A DNA stretch of 64,000 nt from Pseudolabrys sp. (lineage in GTDB: Bacteria > Pseudomonadota > Alphaproteobacteria > Rhizobiales > Xanthobacteraceae), in NCBI GenBank assembly GCA_017849615.1, contig JAFIGS010000017.1, positions 248,001 to 312,000 on the forward strand, read 5' to 3'. Under the pieces are notes generated by a model, which worked only from the letters and a program-made list of their open reading frames with translations, searched no databases and was not told where the DNA came from. A program made the position numbers and the translations under genes. Positions 49,483-57,828 of the stretch are shown here, piece by piece. Numbering within the stretch: position 1 is the stretch's first letter; every line of letters starts with the position of its first letter.

Positions 49483-51006
49483 GTGACCGCTGCGCCCGTC
49501 CCCACCGTCGTTCACATGCTCGCGGCGGCGGCGGCCGCGGCGCCGGATCGCGAGGCCCTGCGCTGCGGCGATGAGACTTTGAACTACCGCGATTACGCGT
49601 CTTGCGTCGCCGGCTTCGCCGCCGAACTCGCCGCCGCTATCGGCCCCGGCGTCGCCCAATCGCGCATCGCCGTGGTGATGGCCAATTCGATCGACACCGC
49701 CATCGCCATCTACGCCGTGGCGGCGACCGGCGCGCAACTGGTGCCGCTGAATCCGGCCTATACCGCGCACGAGCTCGGGCCGATCCTCAGCGATGCTGAT
49801 CCTGCGCTCATCGTCTTCGACGTCATGCTCGAAGGCATAGTGCGAGAATTGGCGGCGCGCATCGGCGTCGCGCGCCTTGTCGCCATCGGCGGCGACAAAC
49901 GCCTCACCGCCTGGCGCGGCGCGGGCCGCGCCATCGACAGCTTCCCCGAGCCCGACAGCCTCGGCCTGCTGCAATATACCGGCGGCACCACCGGCCGCTC
50001 CAAGGGCGTCGATCTCACGCATCGCGCCGTCGCCACCAATGTATCGCAGCGCGATGCTCTGCTGCCGAGCGAAGATGGCGAGCGCATCCTCGCTGTGACG
50101 CCGCTCTATCACTCCTACGCCATGGCGATGGGGCTGCATCTGGCCAGCCATTGCCGCGGCACACTCGTCCTGCTGCCGCGCTATCACCCGAAAGACGTGC
50201 TCGCTCTCATTGCCCGCGAGCGCATCACCCTCTTCGCCGGCAGCCCCACTCTGTTCACCGGCCTGATGGGCCACGCCGATTTCGCGCGCACCGATTTCTC
50301 GTCGCTGAAGCTGTGCTTCTCCGGCGCCTCGGCGCTGCCGGTCGAAACCTTGAGGCGCTGGGAAGACGCCACCGCCTGCGGCATTTGCGAGGGCTACGGC
50401 CAGACCGAAGCCGGCCCGGTGCTGACCTACAATCCGCGTCACGGCCTGCGCAAGGTCGGCTCGGTCGGCACCGTGCTGCCATGGACCGAGGTCCAGATCG
50501 TCGATGTCGAGACCGGCACGCAAGTGCTGCTGGTCGGCGACGCCGGCGAAGTGCGCGCCCGCGGCCCGCAGATCATGAGCGGCTACCGCAACCGTCCGGA
50601 GGAAACCGCCGCCGCGTTGCGCGACGGCTGGCTCTACACCGGCGACATCGGCGCCTTCGACGAGGACGGCTATCTCTTCATCCGCGACCGTAAGAAAGAC
50701 ATGGCCATCGTCGGCGGCTTCAACGTCTATCCGCGCGAGATCGAGGAAGTGCTGTGCGCGCACCCCGATATAGCCGAAGCCGCCGTTGTTGCCGTTGCAG
50801 ATGGCTATCGCGGCGAAGCCTTGCACGCCTATGTGACGCTGAAGGACAATGCCGGCGCCGATGCCGAGAGCCTGCTCGATTATCTCAAGGAGCGGCTGAC
50901 CAAATACAAGGTGCCGGCCCGCATCGACACCAGCGGCGCCATCCCCAAGACCGGCGTCGGCAAGATCGACAAGGTGGCGCTGCGCGCGGCGGCTGCTAAC
51001 GCCTGA
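49483..51006 (+). CDS. AMP-forming acyl-CoA synthetase (GTG start)
   Basis: A 507-residue adenylate-forming ligase, shorter than the one at 41.6 kb and from a different branch. LLQYTGGTTGRSKGVDLTH is the P-loop, GYGQTEAGPVL the A5 block, GWLYTGDIGAFDEDGYLFI A7, DRKKDMAIVGGFNVYPREIE the hinge (long-chain/aryl type) and PKTGVGKIDKVAL the catalytic Lys block. GTG at 49483 follows the thiolase by 4 bp. It overlaps the convergent dehydrogenase gene by 11 bp. It probably activates a second acid or a chain-shortened product. Confidence 0.87.
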   Translation: MTAAPVPTVVHMLAAAAAAAPDREALRCGDETLNYRDYASCVAGFAAELAAAIGPGVAQSRIAVVMANSIDTAIAIYAVAATGAQLVPLNPAYTAHELGPILSDADPALIVFDVMLEGIVRELAARIGVARLVAIGGDKRLTAWRGAGRAIDSFPEPDSLGLLQYTGGTTGRSKGVDLTHRAVATNVSQRDALLPSEDGERILAVTPLYHSYAMAMGLHLASHCRGTLVLLPRYHPKDVLALIARERITLFAGSPTLFTGLMGHADFARTDFSSLKLCFSGASALPVETLRRWEDATACGICEGYGQTEAGPVLTYNPRHGLRKVGSVGTVLPWTEVQIVDVETGTQVLLVGDAGEVRARGPQIMSGYRNRPEETAAALRDGWLYTGDIGAFDEDGYLFIRDRKKDMAIVGGFNVYPREIEEVLCAHPDIAEAAVVAVADGYRGEALHAYVTLKDNAGADAESLLDYLKERLTKYKVPARIDTSGAIPKTGVGKIDKVALRAAAANA

Positions 51007-51982
51007 CCACCGGCGGCTTGGCCAGCCCCATCTGATCCAGCGCGCGCAGGAAAGCCGAAAGCCGTTCGCGCCTATAGGCCGCCACATCCATGGTCGAGAA
51101 ATCGTAGAAGCCCTTGCCGTCGCGCAGGCCGTTGCGGCCCGCCGCCATGTTGTCCTTGACGATCTGCGGCGCCTCGAAGCGGTCGCTCTTCATCGCATCG
51201 GTCATGTAGCGGCTGGCGTAGAACAGGATGTCGCCGCCGCCCCAGTCGATGAATTCGAGCAGACCGAGAATGGCGAAACGGAAGCCGAAGCCGTATTTCA
51301 CCGCCTTGTCGATATCCTCGGCGGAGGCGACGCCCTCTTCCACCAGCCGCGCCGCCTCGTTCATGGCCAGCGCCTGGATGCGCGGCACGATGTAACCGGG
51401 CGAGGCCTTGCACTCGACCGGCACCTTGCCGATCGATCCCAGCACCGCCTTGAACTCGGCCATCACGCCACGGTCGGTGTCGTCGGTGGCGCTGAGTTCG
51501 ATCAGCGGCACGATAAAGGCCGGGTTGAGCCAGTGCGCATTGAGGAAGTGGCTCGGCCGCTTGCTGTAGCCGGACAGTTCGGTCGAGAGAAATGTCGAGG
51601 TGGTCGAGGCGATGATGGCGTCCTTGGCCGCCACCTTGTCGATCACCGCAAAGGCCTCGCTCTTGGCGTCCACCGTTTCCGGCACCGCCTCGAAGATGAT
51701 GCGCACGCCGTCGAGGCCCGCCCCGATCTCGTCGAAGCCGTAATAGGACACGCGCGCCATGATCGGATCGATATCGGCCGCGTTAAAACCGCCGATATCC
51801 GCCACCGATTTCAGCGAGGCGCGGATTTCGCGCTCGCAATCGGCGAACAGGCGCTTCTGGCCATCCTTGTCGCGCGGCTTGCCGTCGATCAGACGGACAT
51901 CATGCCCGGCATAGGCGAAGGCATGGGCGATGCCGCGGCCCATGCGGCCGGCGCCGACGCAGGCGATCACCGGCGCGCTCAT
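50996..51982 (-). CDS. 3-hydroxyacyl-CoA dehydrogenase
   Basis: A 328-residue NAD-dependent dehydrogenase of the HCDH family. Rossmann motif VIACVGAGRMGRGIAHAFAY, catalytic region SHFLNAHWLNPAFIVPLIEL (His-Glu), KASPGYIVPRIQALAMNEAA and the C-terminal DKAVKYGFGFRFAILGLLEF. It would oxidise a 3-hydroxyacyl-CoA, giving a substrate for the thiolase at 48.3 kb. ATG 51982 overlaps the upstream gene by ATGA. Confidence 0.87.
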   Translation of the reverse strand: MSAPVIACVGAGRMGRGIAHAFAYAGHDVRLIDGKPRDKDGQKRLFADCEREIRASLKSVADIGGFNAADIDPIMARVSYYGFDEIGAGLDGVRIIFEAVPETVDAKSEAFAVIDKVAAKDAIIASTTSTFLSTELSGYSKRPSHFLNAHWLNPAFIVPLIELSATDDTDRGVMAEFKAVLGSIGKVPVECKASPGYIVPRIQALAMNEAARLVEEGVASAEDIDKAVKYGFGFRFAILGLLEFIDWGGGDILFYASRYMTDAMKSDRFEAPQIVKDNMAAGRNGLRDGKGFYDFSTMDVAAYRRERLSAFLRALDQMGLAKPPVVRR

Positions 51983-53061
51983 CAGATGCCCTTTCCGAGC
52001 ATGGCGGAAAGGCTCTCGCGGCTTTCGCCGGCAAGGCCGAGCGTTTCCATGGTGCGGCCGGTCTTGCGGAAGTCATTGCCGCTCGCCGCCCCCGCGATGG
52101 CGAGAAGCCCGGCCGCCACCGGCGTCGGCACGCCCGCCCATTCGCCGAGCGAGACGATCAGGGCGAGACCCATGCCGACATCTTCCTGCAGGTAGCGATG
52201 CGTCTTCAGGTCGAGATGCTCGTGCCAGTCGCCGGAGTCGACCAGCTTGTCATGCGCGAGCTGGCCGTACATCCAGTTCGACGTCTTGTAGTGATCGGCC
52301 AGCGGAAAGTGCGGCGCCTTGTAGCCCAGCGCCTCGCGCAGCGCGATGCGCTCGGCGTCGAGCGCGTCGTGGACGCGCCGTACCGACGGCTGCGTGCCTT
52401 CCTTGTGAATGTCCCAGCGCGGGAAATGCTCGATCGGCGCCGCGCTCATGATGATCAGCGGCGGATGGATGATCGGCCCGGCATTCATCAGCGCGCCGGA
52501 CAGCGCGTCCTCCACCGGCTCGATGGCACCGGGGAACGCCGCGGAAATCACCTTGAGCGCCTTGTCGGTCAGCCGCGCCGGGAACACGCCGGTCGGCAGC
52601 CGCGTCGCGCGCGTCGTGATGGCGACTTCGTTCGGCCCGCGCTTGCGCGTCAGCCATGGCAGCGTGCCGGTTTCGGCGATGGCGACGTCTGCCTTGCAGC
52701 CTTTGGCGCGCAGCACCTTCATCATCAGATAGGAGCCGAAGGTGCCCGGCGGCAGATAGATGACCTGCCCGTCGGTCAGATGCGGCGCCAGCGCGGCCGC
52801 CAGATCCTCCTGCGCGAAGGCCGGCACCGGCGCGACGATCAGCTCGGCGCCGCGCACCGCTTCGCCGAGGTCCGTCGTCGGCTTGGCGATCCTGACGTCG
52901 CGCACGCCCTTGAAGTCGCGCACGGTGATGGCGCCGCTCTCCAGCACCGGCGCGAGCGCCGCCGCGTCACGCCGCCAGAAGCGGACCTCGTGCCCTGCTT
53001 CCGACATATCGACGGCCGCCGCGTAAGAGCCGTTGCCGCCACCTAGAACCGCGATCTTCAT
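51982..53061 (-). CDS. NAD/NADP octopine/nopaline dehydrogenase family protein
   Basis: A 359-residue protein with N-terminal MKIAVLGGGNGSYAAAVDMS, a central ETGTLPWLTRK block, and a C-terminal helical domain with DALSGALMNAGPIIHPPLII, typical of the opine dehydrogenase family. Opine dehydrogenases reductively join a keto acid to an amino acid or oxidise such adducts; many homologues in catabolic clusters have unknown substrates. GAGGG precedes ATG 53061 by about 7 bases on the minus strand. It heads a two-gene unit behind operator site 5. Confidence 0.83.
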   Translation of the reverse strand: MKIAVLGGGNGSYAAAVDMSEAGHEVRFWRRDAAALAPVLESGAITVRDFKGVRDVRIAKPTTDLGEAVRGAELIVAPVPAFAQEDLAAALAPHLTDGQVIYLPPGTFGSYLMMKVLRAKGCKADVAIAETGTLPWLTRKRGPNEVAITTRATRLPTGVFPARLTDKALKVISAAFPGAIEPVEDALSGALMNAGPIIHPPLIIMSAAPIEHFPRWDIHKEGTQPSVRRVHDALDAERIALREALGYKAPHFPLADHYKTSNWMYGQLAHDKLVDSGDWHEHLDLKTHRYLQEDVGMGLALIVSLGEWAGVPTPVAAGLLAIAGAASGNDFRKTGRTMETLGLAGESRESLSAMLGKGI

Positions 53062-53095
53062 AAGTTCACCCTCGCCGAAACGCCGCACCGGTAGA

Positions 53096-53113
53096 TATTT
53101 TAACCCTAAAATA
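53096..53113. promoter_or_regulatory. Shared palindromic operator, site 5 (opine dehydrogenase-like / HCDH unit)
   Basis: TATTTTAACCCTAAAATA; halves TATTTTAA and, inverted, TATTTTAG. It lies 34 nt upstream of the opine-dehydrogenase-like start on the minus strand and 154 nt from the divergent DUF454 gene. It is followed on the plus strand by ATTGCCGG, as at site 4. Confidence 0.7.
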
Positions 53114-53267
53114 ATTGCCGGGGAAAGGCTTTCGGACGTGAATTCCCGCCGCGCCATTTGCGTGCCGCCGCGAATAATACGCGCAACGCTATCCGGCCCG
53201 TTCGCGTTACCATGGTCGAGGCCCGCCGCCCGTCTCATGGTGGCGATCGCGAGAGGCGTTCGAGGCG

Positions 53268-53624
53268 ATGCGTCAGATCTATCTGGCTTTGGGAGTTTTC
53301 TTCGTCGGCCTCGGCTTTGTCGGCGCTTTTCTGCCCGTGCTGCCGACGACACCCTTCCTCATTGTGGCCGCCGCCTGCTTAGCGCGCTCCTCGCCACGCC
53401 TCGAAGCCTGGCTGCTCGACCATCCGGCCTTCGGCCCGACCTTGCGGGCCTGGCGCGAAAACGGCACCATTCCGTGGCGCGCCAAAATGATGGCGCTCGC
53501 CGGCATCGTCGCCGGCTTTCTCATCTTCTGGTTCGGCCGCGAGCCGGGCTGGCCGGCGGCAACGGCGGTGGCGGCGCTGATGCTGACCGGACTTGTTTAC
53601 GTCTTCAGCCGTCCCACCGCCTAG
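53268..53624 (+). CDS. DUF454 (YbaN) family inner-membrane protein
   Basis: A 118-residue membrane protein with three to four hydrophobic segments (IYLALGVFFVGLGFVGAFLP, TPFLIVAAACLAR, ALAGIVAGFLIFWF, ATAVAALMLTGLVYVF). VLPTTPFLIVAAACLARSSP and LRAWRENGTIPWRAKMMA are the conserved DUF454 blocks. The function of the family is unknown. It is monocistronic and not obviously linked to the neighbouring regulon. Confidence 0.85.
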   Translation: MRQIYLALGVFFVGLGFVGAFLPVLPTTPFLIVAAACLARSSPRLEAWLLDHPAFGPTLRAWRENGTIPWRAKMMALAGIVAGFLIFWFGREPGWPAATAVAALMLTGLVYVFSRPTA

Positions 53625-53630
53625 CGAGAC

Positions 53631-54995
53631 TCATGCCAGGCTGAGCATCGACGTCAGCTCACCGGCGGGCGCGCCCTTGTCGAAGCCGCGGATCAGGCTG
53701 AGGCTCTTCTCGATGCGGTTGGCGGCGAGACCGGACAGCGGCACCAGCGCGCGATACTTGTCCTCGACATCGCTCCATTCCACTCCGCGCGGGCCCGAGC
53801 CGCGCGGCGCCTTGCAGGTGCTGCGAAATTCCTGGCCGTTCTTCATGGTGATGATGACGGTGCTGCCATGGCGATGCGGGAAGCGATCCGGCAACGGCGC
53901 CGGGTCGGGATCGAAGGTCACCTTGTGCTGCAAGGCGGCGATGACGGGATCGGCCATCTTCTCCGCCGTCATATGCTCCCAGCTGAAGCGGCCGTCCGCG
54001 ATCGACGCCGCGACGAAGTAATACAAGCTGTGCGCGGCATCGACGAGATTGCGCGGATGCGGCGCGCCCTTGAACTTGGTCCACTGCACCGACGACGAAA
54101 TCATGATCTTCTCGACCTCTTTGGGGTCGACCTTGCCGAGACGCGCCGCGTCGGATGCCGCTTCCGCCGTGGCGTGGAACGGATGCGCGCCCGGCATCAG
54201 CTTGATCGCCATATCGGTGACGATGTCCCACGAAGCACCGAGATCGCGCGTGATGTCCTCGAAGGCCTGCCCGTTCATGGCGGAGAGGAAGCCGCGTGGC
54301 AGATCGAGCACACCGAGCTCGCCCTCGAAGCCGGCCTGCGCGGCGAGCGCCGCCTGCAAACCCGCCGCCGCCGAGCAGCCGGCGTGATATTCGCGACCGC
54401 AACTGGTGTCGGCCGAGATGGCCATGCCGCCGATCGAGGTCGCGGCCAGCGCAATGGCGTGGCCCATCTGCAACGTGTTCAGCCCGAGCAGCCGGCCGGC
54501 GGCAATCGTGCCGCCGAATACGGTCGAGACCGAGCCGTGGAAGCCGCGCTGCATGCGGCCCGGTGTCAGCGCCTCGTCGATGCGGCCGGCGATTTCATAG
54601 CCGACCACCATCGCGGCCAGCATGTCGGCGCCGGACGAGCCGAGCTTTTCGCCGAGCGCCACCGACACGGTCGAGACGATGGTGCCGATATGCGCGATGC
54701 TGCGCAGGTCGCTGTCGTCGCTCGCCGCCGCGTCGCTGGCCACCGCATTGACCCGCGCCGCCGCGACGGTCGGCAGCTTGGTGCCGACGAACCAAAGCGT
54801 GGCATCGGGCGCGCCGCCATTGGCGAGATCGAGATCGCGGATGATGCGCGCGGACTTGATGTCCTGCCCCATCGCCGTGCTCGCCACGGTGCTGGCGAGA
54901 CTCATCTTGGCGCGCTCGAGCGCTTCGGCCGGCAGCGCCTTCGTCTCAGTCGCGAAAGTCGCGAGTTGCATGGCGAGGGGCTGGTCGTTGCTCAT
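53631..54995 (-). CDS. MmgE/PrpD family protein
   Basis: A 454-residue protein of the 2-methylcitrate dehydratase/cis-aconitate decarboxylase (MmgE/PrpD) family. Conserved blocks: ALERAKMSLASTVASTAMGQ, HIGTIVSTVSVALGEKLG, GYEIAGRIDEAL, GFHGSVSTVFGGTIAAGRLL and KLMPGAHPFHATAEAASDAA. ATG 54995 was chosen because the family N-terminus starts here; an earlier in-frame ATG adds 28 non-conserved residues. It converges on the DUF454 gene and is transcribed alone. The substrate is unknown. Confidence 0.86.
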   Translation of the reverse strand: MSNDQPLAMQLATFATETKALPAEALERAKMSLASTVASTAMGQDIKSARIIRDLDLANGGAPDATLWFVGTKLPTVAAARVNAVASDAAASDDSDLRSIAHIGTIVSTVSVALGEKLGSSGADMLAAMVVGYEIAGRIDEALTPGRMQRGFHGSVSTVFGGTIAAGRLLGLNTLQMGHAIALAATSIGGMAISADTSCGREYHAGCSAAAGLQAALAAQAGFEGELGVLDLPRGFLSAMNGQAFEDITRDLGASWDIVTDMAIKLMPGAHPFHATAEAASDAARLGKVDPKEVEKIMISSSVQWTKFKGAPHPRNLVDAAHSLYYFVAASIADGRFSWEHMTAEKMADPVIAALQHKVTFDPDPAPLPDRFPHRHGSTVIITMKNGQEFRSTCKAPRGSGPRGVEWSDVEDKYRALVPLSGLAANRIEKSLSLIRGFDKGAPAGELTSMLSLA

Positions 54996-55104
54996 GGCGG
55001 TCCGTTTGTTGCGCGCGTGCGGAGGTCCCGGCAGGATGTAAAGCCCCGCTTGCCGGGGGTCAATACGACCGTCATACAATGTCGGGCGCCGGTTCCGCCC
55101 CGTC

Positions 55105-55989
55105 TCAGCGCAGGTGCTGCACCAGGAAGTCGATGAACAGCCGCACCTTCACCGACAAATGCCGCGTCGGCGCGTAAATGGCGTACAGCGTGAGCTGCGG
55201 CGTCTTGTAATCGTCGAGCGCGGTGACCAGCGCGCCGCTGTTCAATGCCTGTTCGGCGAGAAAAACCGGCAGCACGGCGATGCCCCTGCCCTTCACCGCG
55301 GCGTCGCGCAGCACCTCGGCGTTGTTGACGCAGAGCGACCACTTCGGCGCGATCCAGACGTCCTCGCCATCCGGGCCGGTGAACTTCCACTGATTTCCGG
55401 TCGATAGAAATCCGTAAGTCAGGCACTCGTGCTGGCGCAGGTCGGCCGGCGTCTTCGGCCTGCCGTGCTTCCTGAAATAGCCCGGCGAGGCGCAAACCAC
55501 GCGTTCGATATCGGCGAGCTTGCGCGCGATCAGCGACGAGGGCTCCAACTCGGCGATGCGCAGAGTGACGTCGAGACCTTCCTGGACCGGATCGACCTGC
55601 TCGTCGGTCAGCACCAGTTGAATCTGCAGATCGGGATAGACATCCATGAAATCGGCCAGCAACGGCCCGAGCTTGATGGTGCCGAACGACATCGGCGCGT
55701 TGACGCGCAGCAGGCCGCGCGGCGTCGATTGCAATTGCGTCGCCGCCTGGTCGGCGGCGTCGAGATCGGCGAGCACAGCGACGGCGCGTTCGTAGTAGGC
55801 CTGCCCGGTTTCGGTCGGCGACGCCTGCCGGGTGGTGCGGTTGAGGAGCTGCACGCCGAGATCGCGCTCCAGTTCACCGACATATTTGCTCACCGCCGAG
55901 CGCGATAGCCGCAGCTTGCGGCCGGCCTCGGCGAAGGACTTGAGCTCGACGACGTTGACGAAGGCGCGGAGGCTGGCGAGCTTGTCCAT
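55105..55989 (-). CDS. LysR family transcriptional regulator
   Basis: A 294-residue regulator: N-terminal HTH (FVNVVELKSFAEAGRKLRLS, RSAVSKYVGELERDLGVQLL) and a substrate-binding domain (GLLRVNAPMSFGTIKLGPLL, EGLDVTLRIAELEPS, CVNNAEVLRDAAVKGRGIAV). ATG 55989 gives the standard start MDKLASLRAF; an earlier start would add 17 residues. It diverges from an MhqO/MhqD-like pair and probably regulates it through the site at 56010-56032. Confidence 0.88.
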   Translation of the reverse strand: MDKLASLRAFVNVVELKSFAEAGRKLRLSRSAVSKYVGELERDLGVQLLNRTTRQASPTETGQAYYERAVAVLADLDAADQAATQLQSTPRGLLRVNAPMSFGTIKLGPLLADFMDVYPDLQIQLVLTDEQVDPVQEGLDVTLRIAELEPSSLIARKLADIERVVCASPGYFRKHGRPKTPADLRQHECLTYGFLSTGNQWKFTGPDGEDVWIAPKWSLCVNNAEVLRDAAVKGRGIAVLPVFLAEQALNSGALVTALDDYKTPQLTLYAIYAPTRHLSVKVRLFIDFLVQHLR

Positions 55990-56009
55990 GGCGGGTACGG
56001 CGGTCCCTA

Positions 56010-56032
56010 ATTGTCGCCAATTCATAGACAAT
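56010..56032. promoter_or_regulatory. LysR-type binding site ATTGTC-N11-GACAAT
   Basis: Perfect inverted repeat ATTGTC (56010-56015) and GACAAT (56027-56032) with the 11-nt spacing typical of LysR regulators, in the divergent gap of a LysR gene. A third ATTGTC half-site lies at 56051-56056, closer to the regulated gene, as expected of an activation half-site. Confidence 0.6.
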
Positions 56033-56132
56033 GCCGCCACAAATTACCAGATTGTCGTTCTCTGGAGGACGGGCCACTTTACCGGCACGAGATCAACGCG
56101 GGCCACCGAGGCCCCAGAAAAAGGAGCCTGTC

Positions 56133-57068
56133 ATGTCCGGCATCCACCACGTCACGGCGATCGCTGGTAACGCCCAGCGCAATTTCGACTTCTACACCCG
56201 CACGCTCGGCCTGCGTTTCGTCAAGCGCACGGTCAATTTCGACGATCCTGGCACCTATCACTTCTATTACGGCGATGAGGCTGGCCAGCCCGGCACCATC
56301 CTGACCTTCTTCCCCTGGGAGCATGCCGCCCCCGGCCGCGGCGGCGTCGGCCAGACGCACCAGACCGCGTTCCGCGTGCCGGCCTCCTCGATCGGCTGGT
56401 GGACGCATCGCCTCACCGAAAAAGGCGTCGCCTATGAGCCGCTGGAGAAGCGTTTCGGCGAACCGGTGCTCGCTTTCACCGATCCGGACGGCATGAGCCT
56501 CGCGCTCGTCGGCGTTCCCGGCGCGGAGAATGAGAAGGCGTGGGCGGCCGGCGGCATCCCGGCGGAGCACGCCATCCGTGGCTTCCACGGCGTGACGCTG
56601 CTGCTCGACAAGGCTGAGAAGACCGGCGCCATTCTCACCGACGTCCTCGGCTATGAGGAAGTCGCGCGTGAAGGCTCGATCATCCGCTATCAGGCCTCGG
56701 CGACGCCCGGCGCCTATGTCGACATCTACGAAGCCGGTGGCTTCCTGCCGGGCCGCATGGGTCGCGGTTCGGTGCATCACATCGCCTTCCGCGCGGCCGA
56801 TGACGCCGAGCAGGCGGCGATGGCGAGGAAGCTGACCGAGAAGCACGGCCAGCATCCGACCGAGCAGAAGGATCGCAACTACTTCCGCTCGATCTACTTC
56901 CGTGAGCCCGGCGGCGTGCTGTTCGAAATCGCCACCGACGTTCCCGGCTTCGCCGTCGATGAGCCGGTGGAGACGCTCGGCAAGGATCTGAAGCTGCCGG
57001 CCTTCCTCGAAGGCCACCGCGCCGAGATCGAGAAGGTGCTACCGGCGCTCGAAGAGGAGACCGCGTAA
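56133..57068 (+). CDS. Ring-cleaving dioxygenase, two-domain VOC family (MhqO/LinE-like)
   Basis: A 311-residue protein with two vicinal-oxygen-chelate repeats: SGIHHVTAIAGNAQRNFDFY at the start and IRGFHGVTLLLDKAEKTGAI near residue 150. Metal ligands are H6 (IHHVT), a His in QTHQTAF/RGSVHHIAF and E near FREPGGVLFEIATD. Homologues include MhqO and hydroquinone-type dioxygenases LinE/PcpA. AAAGGAG precedes ATG 56133. It forms a pair with the esterase (TAATG overlap). Confidence 0.86.
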   Translation: MSGIHHVTAIAGNAQRNFDFYTRTLGLRFVKRTVNFDDPGTYHFYYGDEAGQPGTILTFFPWEHAAPGRGGVGQTHQTAFRVPASSIGWWTHRLTEKGVAYEPLEKRFGEPVLAFTDPDGMSLALVGVPGAENEKAWAAGGIPAEHAIRGFHGVTLLLDKAEKTGAILTDVLGYEEVAREGSIIRYQASATPGAYVDIYEAGGFLPGRMGRGSVHHIAFRAADDAEQAAMARKLTEKHGQHPTEQKDRNYFRSIYFREPGGVLFEIATDVPGFAVDEPVETLGKDLKLPAFLEGHRAEIEKVLPALEEETA

Positions 57069-57697
57069 TGAGTGACGTACTTGAAGGATTCTTGCATCGC
57101 TTCGAGAAGGGATCGGCGGCATCGCCGCCGGTCCTCCTCCTCCACGGCACCGGCGCCGACGAGAACGATCTGATCGATCTCGGCCGCGCCGTGGCGCCGG
57201 GCTCGGCGCTGCTGTCGCCGCGCGGCAAGGTGCTGGAAAACGGCATGCCGCGTTTCTTCCGCCGTCTCGCCGAAGGCGTGTTCGACGAGGCCGACGTGAA
57301 GCGGCGCGCCGGCGAACTGGCGGATTTTGTCATGACGGCGCGTCAGGTTTACGGCATCGAGGCGCCGGTCGCGCTCGGTTTCTCCAACGGCGCCAACATC
57401 GCCGCAGCGCTGCTGCTGCAACGGCCGGAGGTGCTGTCCGGTGCGGTGTTGCTGCGCGCCATGGTGCCGCTGAGCGATCCGCCGAACCTGCCGATCCCCG
57501 GCACGCCGGTGCTGATTTTGTCCGGCGCGCAGGATCCGCTCGCTTCGCCGGACAATCCGGCGCGGCTGGCGGCGCAGCTCAACGAGCGTGGTGCGAAAGC
57601 CGAACAGCGCATCGTGCCCGGCGGCCATGGGCTGACGCAGGCCGACGTCAATCTGACGGCGACGTTCATGAAGAGCGTTGAAACGGCCGCCGCATGA
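57068..57697 (+). CDS. Alpha/beta hydrolase, phospholipase/carboxylesterase family (MhqD-like)
   Basis: A 209-residue serine hydrolase. LLLHGTGADENDLIDLGRAV, nucleophile elbow GFSNGANIAAALLL, Asp in LSGAQDPLASP and His in PGGHGLTQAD form the complete catalytic set. The mhqO-mhqD order is known from quinone-resistance loci, so a role in handling (hydro)quinones is likely. Confidence 0.87.
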   Translation: MSDVLEGFLHRFEKGSAASPPVLLLHGTGADENDLIDLGRAVAPGSALLSPRGKVLENGMPRFFRRLAEGVFDEADVKRRAGELADFVMTARQVYGIEAPVALGFSNGANIAAALLLQRPEVLSGAVLLRAMVPLSDPPNLPIPGTPVLILSGAQDPLASPDNPARLAAQLNERGAKAEQRIVPGGHGLTQADVNLTATFMKSVETAAA

Positions 57698-57705
57698 CAA
57701 CCTAG

Positions 57706-57806
57706 CTCCTCATCCTGAGGAGCATCCGAAGGATGCGTCTCGAAGGATGAGGCCGCGGCCTTCGTCCTTCGAGATGGCGCCTTTCGGCGCCTCCTCAGGA
57801 CGAGGG
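57706..57806. repeat. Imperfect palindromic intergenic repeat, Bradyrhizobium-type
   Basis: About 100 bp of nested inverted repeats: CTCCTCATCCTGAGGAG at one end, CTCCTCAGGACGAGG at the other, with ATCCGAAGGAT and GGCGCCTTTCGGCGCC hairpins and CTCGAAGGATGAGG / CCTTCGTCCTTCGAG between. This unit is dispersed in many Nitrobacteraceae genomes in my experience. It sits between two convergent genes and may also serve as a transcription terminator. Confidence 0.65.
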
Positions 57807-57828
57807 GCAAGCATAATGTCAGGCGGCT

